NCBI RefSeq assembly: GCF_018069875.1
Contig: NZ_JAGQDF010000001.1
Location: 310,001 to 374,000 of the forward strand
DNA length: 64,000 nt
Reading direction: 5' to 3'
Source of the DNA: Ideonella alba
Lineage (GTDB): Bacteria; Pseudomonadota; Gammaproteobacteria; Burkholderiales; Burkholderiaceae_C
Every line of letters begins with the position of its first letter. Position 1 is the first letter of the stretch. The notes under the pieces were generated by a model that was given only the letters and a program-made list of their open reading frames with translations, ran no database searches and was not told the origin of the DNA. Positions 45,606 through 55,221 of this stretch are shown here, piece by piece. Made by a program: the position numbers and the translations under genes.

Positions 45606-47267
45606 TCAGGGCGCCACGCAGCGGAAGCTGCTGGCAGATTCAGCCGGGCCGCCGCTGTAGCGGGCGACCTGCGGGTGCGGGCACAGCAGCCGGCTGCGGT
45701 CCTGGGACCAGTCGGCCGGCAGCTCCTTGTTGGCCGGGTTGACGCGCGCCAGCAGCGCCTGCGGCGCGCGGCCCTGCTCGACCCAGTCGACCAGCGCGCC
45801 CAGGGCGTCGAACTGGTCGGTGGCCGGGCCGCCGCTGCAGTGGGCCATGCCGGGCACGCCGTAGAAGCGCACCGTGTCGCCGCCGCCATTGGCCACCAGC
45901 TTGTCCACCCAGCGCCGGGTGTCGTTGACCGAGAAGACCGCGTCGCTGTTCCCGTGGTAGACCAGCAGCTTGCCGCCATGGGCACGGAAGCTGCTCAGCT
46001 GCGGGTTGTCGACATCGGGCGGCGTCATGAAGGCCATCGCCGATTCATGGAAGGCGCCGCTGGTGGCGCGGATCTTCGGCGCGTCGCGGTCGAAGTCGAA
46101 GCGCGTCAGGAAGGCCAGCAGCTCGGCCGGCGTGCCGGCGGTGGCGGTGGGGGGCGTGGTGAAGATGTAGCTCAGCGAGCCGGCGCCCATGGTGGCGATC
46201 AGCGGCAGCTTGTCCCAGGGCGGGATCTGGCTTTCCAGCTTCCAGAAGCGCCAGTTGCCGGCGCCCAGGCCGGCGTCCCAGGACCAGTCGCTGTAGAGCA
46301 TCTCGCCGGCACTGCTGCGCGGCCCGGCCAGCGAGCGCTTCAGGGCGCGCACCTGCGGCTCGCTGAGGCAGTCGGCGGTCTTGGCACCCGGGCACTGCAG
46401 CGCGGCGATGTCCACCTTCGGCTGGCAGGCGGCGAGGTCGCCGACGATGCCGTCGGCCAGGCCATCGAGCGCATCGCAGCGGGCCAGCACATGGCGGGCC
46501 ACGAGCTGCATGTCGGCCGGGCTGAAGGCCTGGCGGATGTCGGCGTTGGCCAGCTGCCAGCTCTGCACGTCCCAGGCGTGCTGCACGGCCGCCTTGGGCA
46601 GGTTGAAGCCCGGCGCGCCGGCCAGGATGCCGTCGTAGCGCTCGCCGTAGCGGCTGGCGGCCACCAGGCCGTGGCGGCCGCCGTTGGAGCAGCCGATCAT
46701 GTAGTTGCGTTCAGGAGCACGGCCATAGCGCTGGCGCATCAGCGCCTGCGCCACGGTGAACATGGTGTCATTGGCGCTGTAGCCGTAGTCGCGCCGCGCC
46801 TGCGGGTCCTGCCCGAAGACATTGCCCTTGGCCAGGCCGGCGGCGGCATTGGCCGGGGCGTCCTCGCTGTGGCCCGAGTCGGAACTGATGACCGCAAAGC
46901 CGCGCTGCAGCGCGTTCGTGGGCAGCACCGGCAGCGCGCCCAGCGCCGGCACGATCTTGCCGTCGTTGCCGCCATTGACCTGGTGCACGAAGCGCCGGTT
47001 CCAGTCCACCGGCAGGCGCATCTCGAAGCCGATCGCGTAGGGCCGGCCGTCCAGGCCGGTGCGCTCGTTGGCCAGGCCCTGCACCTGGCAGTGCGCCGGC
47101 GTGCCCTTGTCGTCGGCCGGCACCTCCTTGGCGCTGGTCAGCCGCACGGTCTTCAGGGCACTGAGCGCCGCGGGCAGGTCGGCGCAGGCCACTGGCATGG
47201 GCGCGACGGTGGCGCAGCTCGACAGCGCGGCGGCGCTGGCCAGCAGGGCAGGGGTCAGCAGGCGCAT
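45606..47267 (-). CDS. Tannase / feruloyl-esterase-family lipoprotein
   Basis: 553 residues. Signal peptide with lipobox LSSC at residue 18. Alpha/beta hydrolase with lid domain: Ser194 in GCSNGGRHG, Asp442 in YHGNSDAVFS and His476 in GMAHCSGGP, with Cys193 and Cys477 next to Ser and His, the hallmark disulphide that links the triad in this family. CDALDGLADGIV is the Ca-binding loop. MHETase of Ideonella is a related enzyme; the Phe after Ser-Asp-Ala-x is shared. Located inside the lig operon between ligI and ligA, it likely releases an aromatic acid from an ester at the cell surface. The exact ester cannot be read. Confidence 0.9.
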   Translation of the reverse strand: MRLLTPALLASAAALSSCATVAPMPVACADLPAALSALKTVRLTSAKEVPADDKGTPAHCQVQGLANERTGLDGRPYAIGFEMRLPVDWNRRFVHQVNGGNDGKIVPALGALPVLPTNALQRGFAVISSDSGHSEDAPANAAAGLAKGNVFGQDPQARRDYGYSANDTMFTVAQALMRQRYGRAPERNYMIGCSNGGRHGLVAASRYGERYDGILAGAPGFNLPKAAVQHAWDVQSWQLANADIRQAFSPADMQLVARHVLARCDALDGLADGIVGDLAACQPKVDIAALQCPGAKTADCLSEPQVRALKRSLAGPRSSAGEMLYSDWSWDAGLGAGNWRFWKLESQIPPWDKLPLIATMGAGSLSYIFTTPPTATAGTPAELLAFLTRFDFDRDAPKIRATSGAFHESAMAFMTPPDVDNPQLSSFRAHGGKLLVYHGNSDAVFSVNDTRRWVDKLVANGGGDTVRFYGVPGMAHCSGGPATDQFDALGALVDWVEQGRAPQALLARVNPANKELPADWSQDRSRLLCPHPQVARYSGGPAESASSFRCVAP

Positions 47268-47303
47268 GGGCGGTCTCCAATGTGGTTCTTCGGCAGCGGT
47301 TGG

Positions 47304-48236
47304 TCAGGCTTCTTCAGGCCAGTACAGCCGCATCGGGTTGTCCACCAGCAGCTTGCGTTGCAGCTCGGGCGTGGGCGCGATGTGCGGGATGAAGTCGACC
47401 AGCAGGCCGTCATCGGGCATGTGGTCCTTCAGGTTGGGGTGGGGCCAGTCGGTGCCCCACAGCACGCGGTCGGGGAACTCCTCGACCACCCGGCGGGCGA
47501 AGGGCACCACGTCCCGGTAGGCGGCCTGCTCGCCATCCAGCGCCTTCGGGCCGGTGACCGACAGGCGCTCCGGGCAGCTGACCTTGCTCCACACGTTGGG
47601 GTGTTCGCGCATGAACTTCAGGAAGAGCGCGAACTCCGGGCCGTCGATGGGCTTGCTCACATCGGGGCGGCCCATGTGGTCGACCACCACGGTGGTGGGC
47701 AGCGCGGTGAAGAAGTCCCACAGCTCGGGCAGGTCCACCGCCTCGAAGTAGATCACCACGTGCCAGCCCAGCTTCGCAATGCGGCCGGCAATCTCCATCA
47801 GCTCATCCTTGGGCGTGAAGTCCACCAGGCGCTTGACGAAGTTGAAGCGCACGCCCCGCACGCCGGCCTCATGCAGGGCCTGCAGCTCGGCATCGCTGAT
47901 GCTGCGCCGCACGGTGGCCACGCCGCGCGCCTTGCCGTCGCTGGAGAGGCAGGCGTCGACCATCGCGCGGTTGTCGGCGCCGTGGCAGGTGGCCTGCACC
48001 ACCACGTTGCGGGCGAAGCCCAGGTGGTCGCGCAGCGCGTAGAGCTGCTGCTTGCTGGCGTCGCAAGGCGTGTACTTGCGCTCGGGGGCGTAGGGGAATT
48101 CGGCGCCGGGGCCGAAGACGTGGCAATGCGCGTCGACCGCGCCGGCCGGCAACTGGAAGCGGGGCTTGGACGGGCCGGTGTACCAGTCCATCCAGCCGGC
48201 GGTCTTGGTGAAGTCACCGCTCGTGGGTTTGCTCAT
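47304..48236 (-). CDS. ligI: 2-Pyrone-4,6-dicarboxylate hydrolase LigI/PmdD
   Basis: 310 residues from the ATG at 48236, which overlaps the stop of the DUF1932 gene (ATGA). Amidohydrolase fold; the DAHCHVFGPG motif carries the catalytic His pair, with VVVQATCHGADNRAMVDAC, GVRGVRFNFVKRLVD and the C-terminal VLWGTDWPHPNLKDHMPDDG (active-site Asp). Opens the pyrone ring to 4-oxalomesaconate. Order and family match PmdD in the Comamonas cluster. Confidence 0.95.
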   Translation of the reverse strand: MSKPTSGDFTKTAGWMDWYTGPSKPRFQLPAGAVDAHCHVFGPGAEFPYAPERKYTPCDASKQQLYALRDHLGFARNVVVQATCHGADNRAMVDACLSSDGKARGVATVRRSISDAELQALHEAGVRGVRFNFVKRLVDFTPKDELMEIAGRIAKLGWHVVIYFEAVDLPELWDFFTALPTTVVVDHMGRPDVSKPIDGPEFALFLKFMREHPNVWSKVSCPERLSVTGPKALDGEQAAYRDVVPFARRVVEEFPDRVLWGTDWPHPNLKDHMPDDGLLVDFIPHIAPTPELQRKLLVDNPMRLYWPEEA

Positions 48237-49165
48237 GTCTTGTCCTTGTGAAGGTGGTGCAGCAGGCGGTCGGACTCGGTGCGCCAATCCGCGCTGCGGA
48301 CGAACTCCGGGGTGGCGCGCGGGCCGAACAGGCCGGTGTCGGCCAGGTCGGCCATCCAGGCCTGGCGCTCGGCGGTGCCGGCGGCACTGAAGGGCTCCAG
48401 GCCGGCCTCGCGCACGGTGGCCGCTACCTCGCGCACTTCCTCGGCGCGGCGGCGGCCATGCTCGATCACACGCTGGAAGAAGTAGGCGGCCTGCTTCTCC
48501 CAGTCGATGCCGGGGAAGGTCTCGTGCAGGCTGGCGATCACCGCGTCCTCCACACCAAAGTGGCGGGCGGTGGTGAAGCTCTCGATCACCATGGCCTCGA
48601 GGCCCTTGATCATCACGCTGCGGCACATCTTGGTGGCGCTGGCCACGCCCAGCCGGTCGCTGTGGGCGCGCGCGCCGTCGAAGCCGAGTGCCTGCAGCAG
48701 CGGTGCCAGCAGGGCGGCGTAGGCACCGCCCAGCAGCAGGGGCACGCGGCTGCGGTAGGGCGGCACGCTGGTCATCACCGCGCCCTCGACATAGCGGCCG
48801 CCGGCGGCGTCGACCCGGTCGGCCGCGCGCTGCTTGGCGCCGGGCGAGGCCGAGTTCAGGTCCAGCACGAAGGCACCCGGCCGCAGCGCCGGTGCGCAGG
48901 CGGCCGCCACCGGCACGGCCTGGCTGGCGGTGACGGCGCTGATCACCAGATCGGCATCGCGCGCCAGGTCGGCGTGGTCGTCGGCCAGGGCCACGCCGTG
49001 GTCCAGCGCGTGGGCACGCAGCGCGGGCGCGGTGTCGGCCCGCAGCAGTTTCAGGTCGAAGCTGCTGACGGTGATGCCGCGCGCACGCAGGTCTTCCGCC
49101 AGGATGCGGCCGACCTCGCCGTAGCCGACGATGCCGACATGCCAGTGCGCGGGATCAGCGTGCAT
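48233..49165 (-). CDS. NAD(P)-binding oxidoreductase with DUF1932 domain
   Basis: 310 residues. N-terminal Rossmann domain (HVGIVGYGEVGRILAEDLRARG) as in 3-hydroxyisobutyrate dehydrogenases and 6-phosphogluconate dehydrogenases, NSASPGAKQRAADRV, then a C-terminal helical domain with KMCRSVMIKGLEAMVIESFTTARHFGVED, typical of DUF1932. It overlaps ligI and is preceded by ligK (9 bp). It occupies a slot in the lig operon without a defined step; a role in reducing an aldehyde or keto side product is possible. Not assigned further. Confidence 0.8.
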   Translation of the reverse strand: MHADPAHWHVGIVGYGEVGRILAEDLRARGITVSSFDLKLLRADTAPALRAHALDHGVALADDHADLARDADLVISAVTASQAVPVAAACAPALRPGAFVLDLNSASPGAKQRAADRVDAAGGRYVEGAVMTSVPPYRSRVPLLLGGAYAALLAPLLQALGFDGARAHSDRLGVASATKMCRSVMIKGLEAMVIESFTTARHFGVEDAVIASLHETFPGIDWEKQAAYFFQRVIEHGRRRAEEVREVAATVREAGLEPFSAAGTAERQAWMADLADTGLFGPRATPEFVRSADWRTESDRLLHHLHKDKT

Positions 49166-49174
49166 CGCAGCCGC

Positions 49175-49858
49175 TCAATCGATGTACTTCAGGCCGGCCT
49201 TGGCCAGCGGCTCGCGCATCTGGTACATGTCCAGGCCCAGCACGCCCGAGGCCAGCTTGTCGCGCTTCTCGCCCTCGAAGCTCTCGCGCTTGGCGGCGGC
49301 AGCCAGCGTGTCCAGCGCACGGGCGGCGGGCACGCAGACCACGCCGTCGTCATCCGCCACGATCACGTCACCCGGGGTGACCCAGGCGCCGGCGCAGACG
49401 ATGGGGATGTTGACCGAGCCCAGCGTGGCCTTGATCGTGCCCTTGGACGAGACATAGCGGCTCCACACCGGAAAGCCCATCTCGCGCAGCACCTTGGTGT
49501 CGCGCACGCCGGCCTCGATGATCAGCGCGCGCGCACCGCGGGCCATGAAGCTGGTGGCCAGCAGGTCGCCGAAGTAGCCATCGCTGCACTCGGCGGTGAC
49601 GGTGGCCACGACGATGTCGCCCGGCTGGATCTGCTCCGCCGCGACATGCATCATCCAGTTGTCGCCGGGCTGCAGCAGCACGGTGATGGCCGTGCCCGAG
49701 ACCTGCACGTCCTGCTGGATCGGGCGCATGTAGGGCTTCATCAGACCGACGCGGCCCATGGCTTCGTGCACGGTGGCCGAGCCCAGCGCGGCCAGGCCGT
49801 CGGCGGCTTCGCGCGGGGCGCGGGTGATGGTGCGGTGGCAGACGCCGAGTTGGTACAT
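49175..49858 (-). CDS. ligK: 4-Carboxy-4-hydroxy-2-oxoadipate aldolase LigK/PmdF
   Basis: 227 residues from the ATG at 49858. Class II pyruvate aldolase of the HMG/CHA type: metal and substrate residues lie in EAGVRD (Arg119, Asp120) and [22 protein letters not shown]. Cleaves 4-carboxy-4-hydroxy-2-oxoadipate to pyruvate and oxaloacetate; many members also decarboxylate oxaloacetate. Located between ligJ and the DUF1932 gene in the pmdE-F order. Confidence 0.94.
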   Translation of the reverse strand: MYQLGVCHRTITRAPREAADGLAALGSATVHEAMGRVGLMKPYMRPIQQDVQVSGTAITVLLQPGDNWMMHVAAEQIQPGDIVVATVTAECSDGYFGDLLATSFMARGARALIIEAGVRDTKVLREMGFPVWSRYVSSKGTIKATLGSVNIPIVCAGAWVTPGDVIVADDDGVVCVPAARALDTLAAAAKRESFEGEKRDKLASGVLGLDMYQMREPLAKAGLKYID

Positions 49859-49878
49859 GGTGGGGTGCTCCTGGGAGG

Positions 49879-50925
49879 TCAGAGGCCGCGGGCCTTCAGG
49901 CGGGTGTCGAGGCGGCTGAACACGCGGCGGGCGTTGCCCTCGAAGACCTGGTAGCGCTGCTCGTCCGTCAGGTTGGCGGTGGCGTTGACGTAGCGCTTGG
50001 TGTCGTCGTAGTAGTGGCCGGTGCGCGGGTCGATGCCGCGCACGGCGCCGATCATTTCGCTGGCGAACAGGATGTTCTTGACCGGGATCACCTCGGTCAG
50101 CAGGTTGATGCCGGGCTGGTGGTAGACACAGGTGTCGAAGAAGATGTTGTTCAGCAGGTGCTCTTCCAGGATCGGCTTCTTCAGCTCCTGGGCCAGGCCG
50201 CGGAAGCGCCCCCAGTGGTAGGGCACCGCGCCGCCGCCGTGCGGGATCAGGAACTTCAGCGTCGGGAAGTCCTTGAACAGGTCGCTGGTCAGGCACTGCA
50301 TGAAGGCCGTGGTGTCGGCGTTCAGGTAGTGCGAGCCGGTGGTGTGGAAGCAGGCGTTGCAGCTGGTGCTGACGTGGATCATCGCCGGGATGTCGTACTC
50401 GACCATCTTTTCGTAGATGGGGTACCAGTGGCGGTCGGACAGCGGCGGGCTGGTCCAGTGGCCACCCGACGGATCAGGGTTCAGGTTGATGCCCACATTG
50501 CCGTACTGCTCCACGCACTTGACCAGTTCGGGAATGCAGGTGGCCGGGTCCACGCCCGGGCTCTGCGGCAGCATCGCGGCGGGCACGAAGTGCTCGGGGA
50601 ACAGCTGGCTGACGCGGTAGCACAGCTCGTTGCAGATCGCGGCCCAGGTGCTGGAGGTCTCGAAGTCGCCGATGTGGTGCGCCATGAAGCTGGCGCGCGG
50701 GCTGAAGATGGTGAGGTCGGAGCCACGCTCCTTCATCAGCTTGAGCTGGTTGGTCTCGATGGTCTCGCGGATCTGGTCGTCGCTGATCCGCAGGTCGGCG
50801 GCCGAGGGCTTCTGCGACGGGTCCTTCAGCGCGGCGATCTGCAGGTCGCGCCAGGCGCCCAGCGCGGCCGGGGCGGTGGTGTAGTGGCCGTGGACGTCGA
50901 TGATCAGCGGCTGGGCAAGGCTCAT
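49879..50925 (-). CDS. ligJ: 4-Oxalomesaconate hydratase LigJ/PmdE
   Basis: 348 residues. Amidohydrolase-superfamily hydratase: [12 protein letters not shown] holds the HxH pair, with further His in [20 protein letters not shown] and [19 protein letters not shown]. Adds water to 4-oxalomesaconate to form 4-carboxy-4-hydroxy-2-oxoadipate. Followed by ligK at 20 bp. The start at 50925 agrees with a normal N-terminus. Confidence 0.94.
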   Translation of the reverse strand: MSLAQPLIIDVHGHYTTAPAALGAWRDLQIAALKDPSQKPSAADLRISDDQIRETIETNQLKLMKERGSDLTIFSPRASFMAHHIGDFETSSTWAAICNELCYRVSQLFPEHFVPAAMLPQSPGVDPATCIPELVKCVEQYGNVGINLNPDPSGGHWTSPPLSDRHWYPIYEKMVEYDIPAMIHVSTSCNACFHTTGSHYLNADTTAFMQCLTSDLFKDFPTLKFLIPHGGGAVPYHWGRFRGLAQELKKPILEEHLLNNIFFDTCVYHQPGINLLTEVIPVKNILFASEMIGAVRGIDPRTGHYYDDTKRYVNATANLTDEQRYQVFEGNARRVFSRLDTRLKARGL

Positions 50926-50953
50926 GGGTGGGTTCCTGTGGATCGCAAGAGGG

Positions 50954-51634
50954 TCAGGCGGGCGTCATGCCCTGGCGCTGCTTGGCATCGGCGGCCACCG
51001 GCGAGGCCATGAAGGCCAGCAGGTTGCGCACCGTGGCGGGCTGGGTGCAGGTGGCGCAGACGGCGCCGGAGAACACGGTGTCAATCTGGATGGCGTCGGG
51101 CAGCGGGCCGGCGATGGTGATGCCGGGGACATGAATCAGTTCGGACAACTGCTGAAAGCCCAGCGCCACCTGGCCCGAGGCCACCAGCGTGCCCACCGGC
51201 ACGCCGGGCGGCGGGGTCACGATGCGGGCACGGATCTCGTCCATCACGCCCCAGCGCTCGAACAGCGCGGCCAGGGCCACGCCGCTGGGGCCGGTGGAAT
51301 AGCTCAGCGAGGGTGCGGCCAGCACGGCGGCGCGCACCGCAGCCTCGCTGGACAGGTCCGGCAGCGGCGCGCCGCTGCGCACCGCGACGGCCACGCCCGA
51401 ATGCACCAGGTCGACCCGGCTGCCGGCCAGCGCGTGGCCGCTGGCGATCAGGCGATCGATCGCGTCGGCGGCCAGCACCACCAGGTCGAAGGCCTCGCCG
51501 GCAGCCACCCGGCGGGCGGCGTCCACGCCGCCGACCGATTCGATCTGCACCGGCGCACCGCCGCGCGCTTGCCAGGCCTGCAGCAGCTCGGCCAGCAGCA
51601 GCCGGGTGGCCATCGATGAGATGCCTTGGATCAC
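50954..51634 (-). CDS. Substrate-binding-fold protein without clear signal peptide
   Basis: 226 residues in the periplasmic binding protein-like II (ModA/PBP) fold: TRLLLAELLQAWQARGGAPVQIESVGGVDAARRVAAGEAFDLVVLAADAIDRLI and VASGQVALGFQQLSELIHVPGITIAGPLP are typical. There is no signal peptide: the N-terminus MIQGISSMATRLLL is short and polar, so the protein may be cytosolic. First gene of the lig operon, 28 bp before ligJ. It may bind a catabolic intermediate; enzyme activity is not evident. Members of this type do occur in lig/pmd clusters. Confidence 0.75.
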   Translation of the reverse strand: MIQGISSMATRLLLAELLQAWQARGGAPVQIESVGGVDAARRVAAGEAFDLVVLAADAIDRLIASGHALAGSRVDLVHSGVAVAVRSGAPLPDLSSEAAVRAAVLAAPSLSYSTGPSGVALAALFERWGVMDEIRARIVTPPPGVPVGTLVASGQVALGFQQLSELIHVPGITIAGPLPDAIQIDTVFSGAVCATCTQPATVRNLLAFMASPVAADAKQRQGMTPA

Positions 51635-51711
51635 GGTGGCAGACTCCGCCGAGGTTGTGAAGTGGGCGGATTCTGGTCAGGCCCAGTCATGCCGGCTAGG
51701 CAACGCCGGCT

Positions 51712-52674
51712 CTATCTGATATTTCTGAACGGCATGGCGAGTCGAAGGGGTCGGCGCCAGGCCGGCACCAGCAGAACCAGCCACAGCCCGGCGGCCAGCA
51801 GGGTGGCCGGGCCGCGCAGCGACACCGGACCGGGCACGGCGTGCGCCAGCGCCGGGTCGAGCAGGGCCTCGCGCAGGCCCCGGGCGTCGCGCAGGCGCAG
51901 GTAGGACAGCCCGGTCTGCCGGGCCAGGGCCTGCAGGTGGTGCTCGCGCAGGCTGCTCAGATGTTCACGGCCCGGTGTGGCGTCGGGCATCGCCGGGACC
52001 ACCTCGTTGGCGGCAGCGGGGTCGTTCGGGTTGTGCACGCGGCCGGCGGTCTGCAGCACATCGGCGGCGCCCCAGGTGCCGATCGGCCGGCCCTGCGGGT
52101 CATGGCGCGGGATCGGCACCGGACTGTCGCCACCCACGCCCACCACCACGCCGGCCACCGCGCCGCTGGCGCCGTTCCAGGGCGGCGGTGCACGCGGGTC
52201 CAGGGGTGGCGATTCGTGGCCGTCGGTGATGAAGACCAGCGCCGGCGGGCGGGGCAGCGCGGCCAGGGTCTGCAGCGCGCCGTACAGGCCCTTGGCCAGT
52301 TCGCTGTTGCCGCTCCAGGCCATGGCCGAGTCGATCGAGGCCAGCGTGCCGCGCAGCTCGGTGAAGTGCTCGCAGACCTCGACCGGCGCCAGCAGCACCA
52401 GGCTGCGGTACTCGGTGAACACGCCCAGGCCCACGCGGCTGCCGCAGGGCAGTTGCTGCAGCGTCTCCAGCAGCAGCGCGCGGCTGCGCGCCAGGCGGCT
52501 GTGGGGCTGCGGGTCGTCGCCCACCGGCATGTCCTCGGCGTCCATGCTCTGGGTGATGTCCAGCACCACCAGCGCGTCCAGCTGCGCCTGCTCGCCAGGC
52601 CAGGTCGGGTTCCACCAGGCCAGGGCCAGCAGCAGCGCGATCGCGCCCAGCAGGGCCACGCGGCGGCGGATCAT
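51712..52674 (-). CDS. mxaL: MxaL-like von Willebrand A membrane protein
   Basis: 320 residues. N-terminal TM (ALLGAIALLLALAWW), vWA domain with MIDAS variant VVLDITQSMDAEDM (D-x-T-x-S), LVFITDGHES, and a C-terminal TM (ATLLAAGLWLVLLVPAW). Required with MxaS, A, C and K for calcium insertion into quinoprotein methanol dehydrogenase. Its start overlaps the MxaK stop by 4 bases. Last gene of the minus-strand series here. Confidence 0.82.
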   Translation of the reverse strand: MIRRRVALLGAIALLLALAWWNPTWPGEQAQLDALVVLDITQSMDAEDMPVGDDPQPHSRLARSRALLLETLQQLPCGSRVGLGVFTEYRSLVLLAPVEVCEHFTELRGTLASIDSAMAWSGNSELAKGLYGALQTLAALPRPPALVFITDGHESPPLDPRAPPPWNGASGAVAGVVVGVGGDSPVPIPRHDPQGRPIGTWGAADVLQTAGRVHNPNDPAAANEVVPAMPDATPGREHLSSLREHHLQALARQTGLSYLRLRDARGLREALLDPALAHAVPGPVSLRGPATLLAAGLWLVLLVPAWRRPLRLAMPFRNIR

Positions 52675-53243
52675 GGCAGGCCCTGGCTGATCGCGCGCAT
52701 CGTGGTGGCGGCGCGCTCGCCGCGGGCCGGGCCGGCGGTCGACAGGTCGGGCGCGTCCTCCTCGGGGTTCAGGCGCAGGGCCCGCTCCAGGTTGTAGCGG
52801 GCAGCGTCATCGCCCGGATCGCGGCGCAGCAGTTCGCGGTAGCCCTCCTTGGCCAGCTCGACCATCGGGTAGGCGGCATCGGCCTGCCCACCGTCGCGCA
52901 GCGCCACGGCCTGGCGCATCAGCGCGTTGGCGCCGTTGAAACGGGCGGCCGGACCCAGCAGCGGGTCGTCCTGCAGCGCGCGGTACAGGCCCAGCGCCGG
53001 GTCCAGCTGGCCATCGGCCGCCAGGCGTTGCGCGCGGGCGAAGCGCTGCGCCGGCGCGGCGCCGGCGGGCACGGCCGAGGCGGCCGAGGCGACCACTGGC
53101 GCGGCCAGCTCGGCCTGCACGACCTGGCGCAGCGCCTGCCGCTGGCGGGCCTGCCAGGCGGCCTGGGCCAGCAGCGCCGCGGCCAGCAGCAGCAGCGCCC
53201 AGGGGGCGAGACGCCGGGTGCGCGTACGAGGGGTCAGGCCCAT
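52671..53243 (-). CDS. mxaK: MxaK-like protein
   Basis: 190 residues from the ATG at 53243. Single N-terminal TM (APWALLLLAAALLAQAAW) then TPR-like helices (RFARAQRLAADGQLDPALGLYRALQD, ARYNLERALRLNPEEDAP). Small periplasm-facing member of the mxa maturation set. Placed between MxaC and MxaL, overlapping both, as in methylotroph mxaRSACKL clusters. Confidence 0.78.
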   Translation of the reverse strand: MGLTPRTRTRRLAPWALLLLAAALLAQAAWQARQRQALRQVVQAELAAPVVASAASAVPAGAAPAQRFARAQRLAADGQLDPALGLYRALQDDPLLGPAARFNGANALMRQAVALRDGGQADAAYPMVELAKEGYRELLRRDPGDDAARYNLERALRLNPEEDAPDLSTAGPARGERAATTMRAISQGLP

Positions 53244-54289
53244 GCCGGCAGCTCCTTGCGCGCCGCCCAGCCCAGCGCCAGCGCGCAGGCCAGGGCCAGC
53301 CCCAGGCAGGCGCCGGTCAGGTCGCGGCGGGGCACGGTGTCGGTGGTGGTGATCGGCAGGTTCTCCAGGCGCTCGACGTCGGCGATCGCCTGCTGCAGCG
53401 CCTCGGGCGAGCCCGCCTCGTAGGCCTTGTAGGGCGTTTTCAGCGAGCGGAAGAAGCGGTGCAGGAAGACCTCGGGCACGGTGTTGGCCGCCTCGGCGTC
53501 GCTGCCGGGCTCGACCTCCAGACCGGGACTTTGCGGTGCCCGCAGGTAGATCCAGACCAGGCGCACGCGGTGACGCGCCAGCGCCTGGGCGATGGCGTCG
53601 CGGGTCTCGACCTCCAGGTGGTCCCCACCGTCCGACACCAGCATCAGCACCCGCGAGCCGGTGTAGGCGCGCTGCTCGAACAGCGACAGCCCGCCCAGCA
53701 CGGCCGCGCCGATGTCGGTGTTGCCGATGCCGCGGCCGATCGCACCGGCCTCGATCGCCGCCTGGATCGCCGCCGGTTTCTCGGTGAATCCCAGGACCTT
53801 CAGCGGCCGGCTGCTGAAGACCATCATCGCGAAGCGGTCCTGCGGGCGCCGGGCCGCGAAGGCCGACAGTTCGCGCCGCGCCAACTGGGCCTTGGTCAGC
53901 CGCTCCTCGGCCGAGTGGCGCGCAGTGACCCCGTAGGTGGGGGTGTAGCCGGCCATCGGCCCGGTGCTGCCCATCGGTGACTGGTCCATGCTGCGGCTGC
54001 GGTCGAGCAGCAGCACGATCTCGGCGCCGCGGCCCTCGCGCTGCACCTCGTAGGCCGGGCGGTAGGGCTGGGCCAGGGCCAGCAGCATCGCGGCCAGTCC
54101 CAGGCTGGATGCGGCGCGCAGCGCCAGCGCCAATGCGCGCGAGGCGGCATCGGCCGGCCACAGCGCCAGGTGGGCAAAGCGCAGCGGGCGCAGCACCGCG
54201 GCGCCGGGCACGCCCCAGGGCAGCAGCGCCAGCGGCAGCGCCCACAGCCAGCCGGGGTGGACGAAGCCCAGCCAGTCGAGTGCGCTCAT
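53234..54289 (-). CDS. mxaC: MxaC-like von Willebrand A membrane protein
   Basis: 351 residues from the ATG at 54289. TM near 12-30 and 58-75, vWA domain with MIDAS DRSRS (IVLLLDRSRSMDQS), LMLVSDGGDH, and a C-terminal TM (LGLALACALALGW). Part of the mxa set for cofactor-metal assembly. Overlaps MxaA (4 bases) and MxaK (10 bases). Confidence 0.82.
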   Translation of the reverse strand: MSALDWLGFVHPGWLWALPLALLPWGVPGAAVLRPLRFAHLALWPADAASRALALALRAASSLGLAAMLLALAQPYRPAYEVQREGRGAEIVLLLDRSRSMDQSPMGSTGPMAGYTPTYGVTARHSAEERLTKAQLARRELSAFAARRPQDRFAMMVFSSRPLKVLGFTEKPAAIQAAIEAGAIGRGIGNTDIGAAVLGGLSLFEQRAYTGSRVLMLVSDGGDHLEVETRDAIAQALARHRVRLVWIYLRAPQSPGLEVEPGSDAEAANTVPEVFLHRFFRSLKTPYKAYEAGSPEALQQAIADVERLENLPITTTDTVPRRDLTGACLGLALACALALGWAARKELPAWA

Positions 54290-55221
54290 GCCCTGGCCTC
54301 CGCCTGCGCCAGCTGGCGCAGCAGGGTGCGCAGGCGCGCGGCCAGGGCCGTGTCGTCGGCGGCGGCGGCCGGTGCGAAGAAGTGCGCGGCTGAGGCCTCC
54401 AGCAGCGCGTGCAACTCGGCCGCCAGTGGCGCGAAGGCCGGACGGCTGGCCAGCCAGGCGGCCAGGTCCTCGGTCTGCACGGCGTGGCCGGCGTCCTCGT
54501 CGATCGCGCGGTGCAGGTGGCGCAGCTGGGCGTCCAGGCTGCCGTGGCTGCTGCGCAGCGCGCGCCAGGCGCGGGCAAAGGGCCGCTGGCGGCGCCACCA
54601 CAGCGGACGGCCCAGGTGACGCCAGCCCAGCCAGGACAGCGCCAGCAACGCCAGCAGAGCGCCAAGCTGGGCCTGCTGGCGGATCGGGGCGATGGGTGGG
54701 GCGGGCAGTGGTCGGTCCGGCTGCAGCGGGCCCAGGCCGGTGCGCTCGGGGGGCTGCGGCGGCGTCAGCGGGCTCACCACCAGCGGCCAGGCCTCGGCGC
54801 GCAGCACTGTCTCGCGGCGCGTGCCACCGGCGGGCAGCGTGACGCGCAGCGTGAGCGTCGGCAACTCGATCACCGCCGGCTGCTCGGGCGAACGCATCAC
54901 CTGGTAGCGCAGGCGCAGGGTCTGCTCGGGCGCGTCGGCCGCGCCGCTGTGCTGCAACTCGCGCAGCTCCAGCGCGCCCTGGGTGCCGGGCACCGGCAGG
55001 CTGGACGCTTCCAGCCGCGCGCCCGGCGGCAGGCGCAGGTGCAGCTGGCGCTCGACCACATCGCCCAGCCGATGACCGTAGGCGACGGGTTCGGTGGTGA
55101 CCAGCGTGGGCGCCTCGACCGCCGCCCAGGCCGCGGCGCCGTGCAGAGCCAGGCCCAGCAACAGGGCGACCTGCCGCTCAGGCCTGGAAATGCACCGCGA
55201 ACGCATCGGGGTCGAAGCCAT
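54286..55221 (-). CDS. mxaA: MxaA-like membrane protein
   Basis: 311 residues; the ATG at 55221 overlaps the MxaS end by 44 bases, and a second in-frame ATG at 55206 is possible. Signal peptide near residues 17-33 (VALLLGLALHGAAAWAA), a periplasmic beta-rich domain, TM at about 190-205 (LGALLALLALSWLGW), then a cytosolic helical tail. Accessory protein in the calcium-dependent maturation of methanol dehydrogenase. Confidence 0.78.
   Translation of the reverse strand: MASTPMRSRCISRPERQVALLLGLALHGAAAWAAVEAPTLVTTEPVAYGHRLGDVVERQLHLRLPPGARLEASSLPVPGTQGALELRELQHSGAADAPEQTLRLRYQVMRSPEQPAVIELPTLTLRVTLPAGGTRRETVLRAEAWPLVVSPLTPPQPPERTGLGPLQPDRPLPAPPIAPIRQQAQLGALLALLALSWLGWRHLGRPLWWRRQRPFARAWRALRSSHGSLDAQLRHLHRAIDEDAGHAVQTEDLAAWLASRPAFAPLAAELHALLEASAAHFFAPAAAADDTALAARLRTLLRQLAQAEARA

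Noticed and set aside
45606-47267. Naming the tannase-family protein MHETase
   Set aside because: The carboxylate-binding Arg seems replaced and the substrate cannot be read from the sequence; only the family call is supported.
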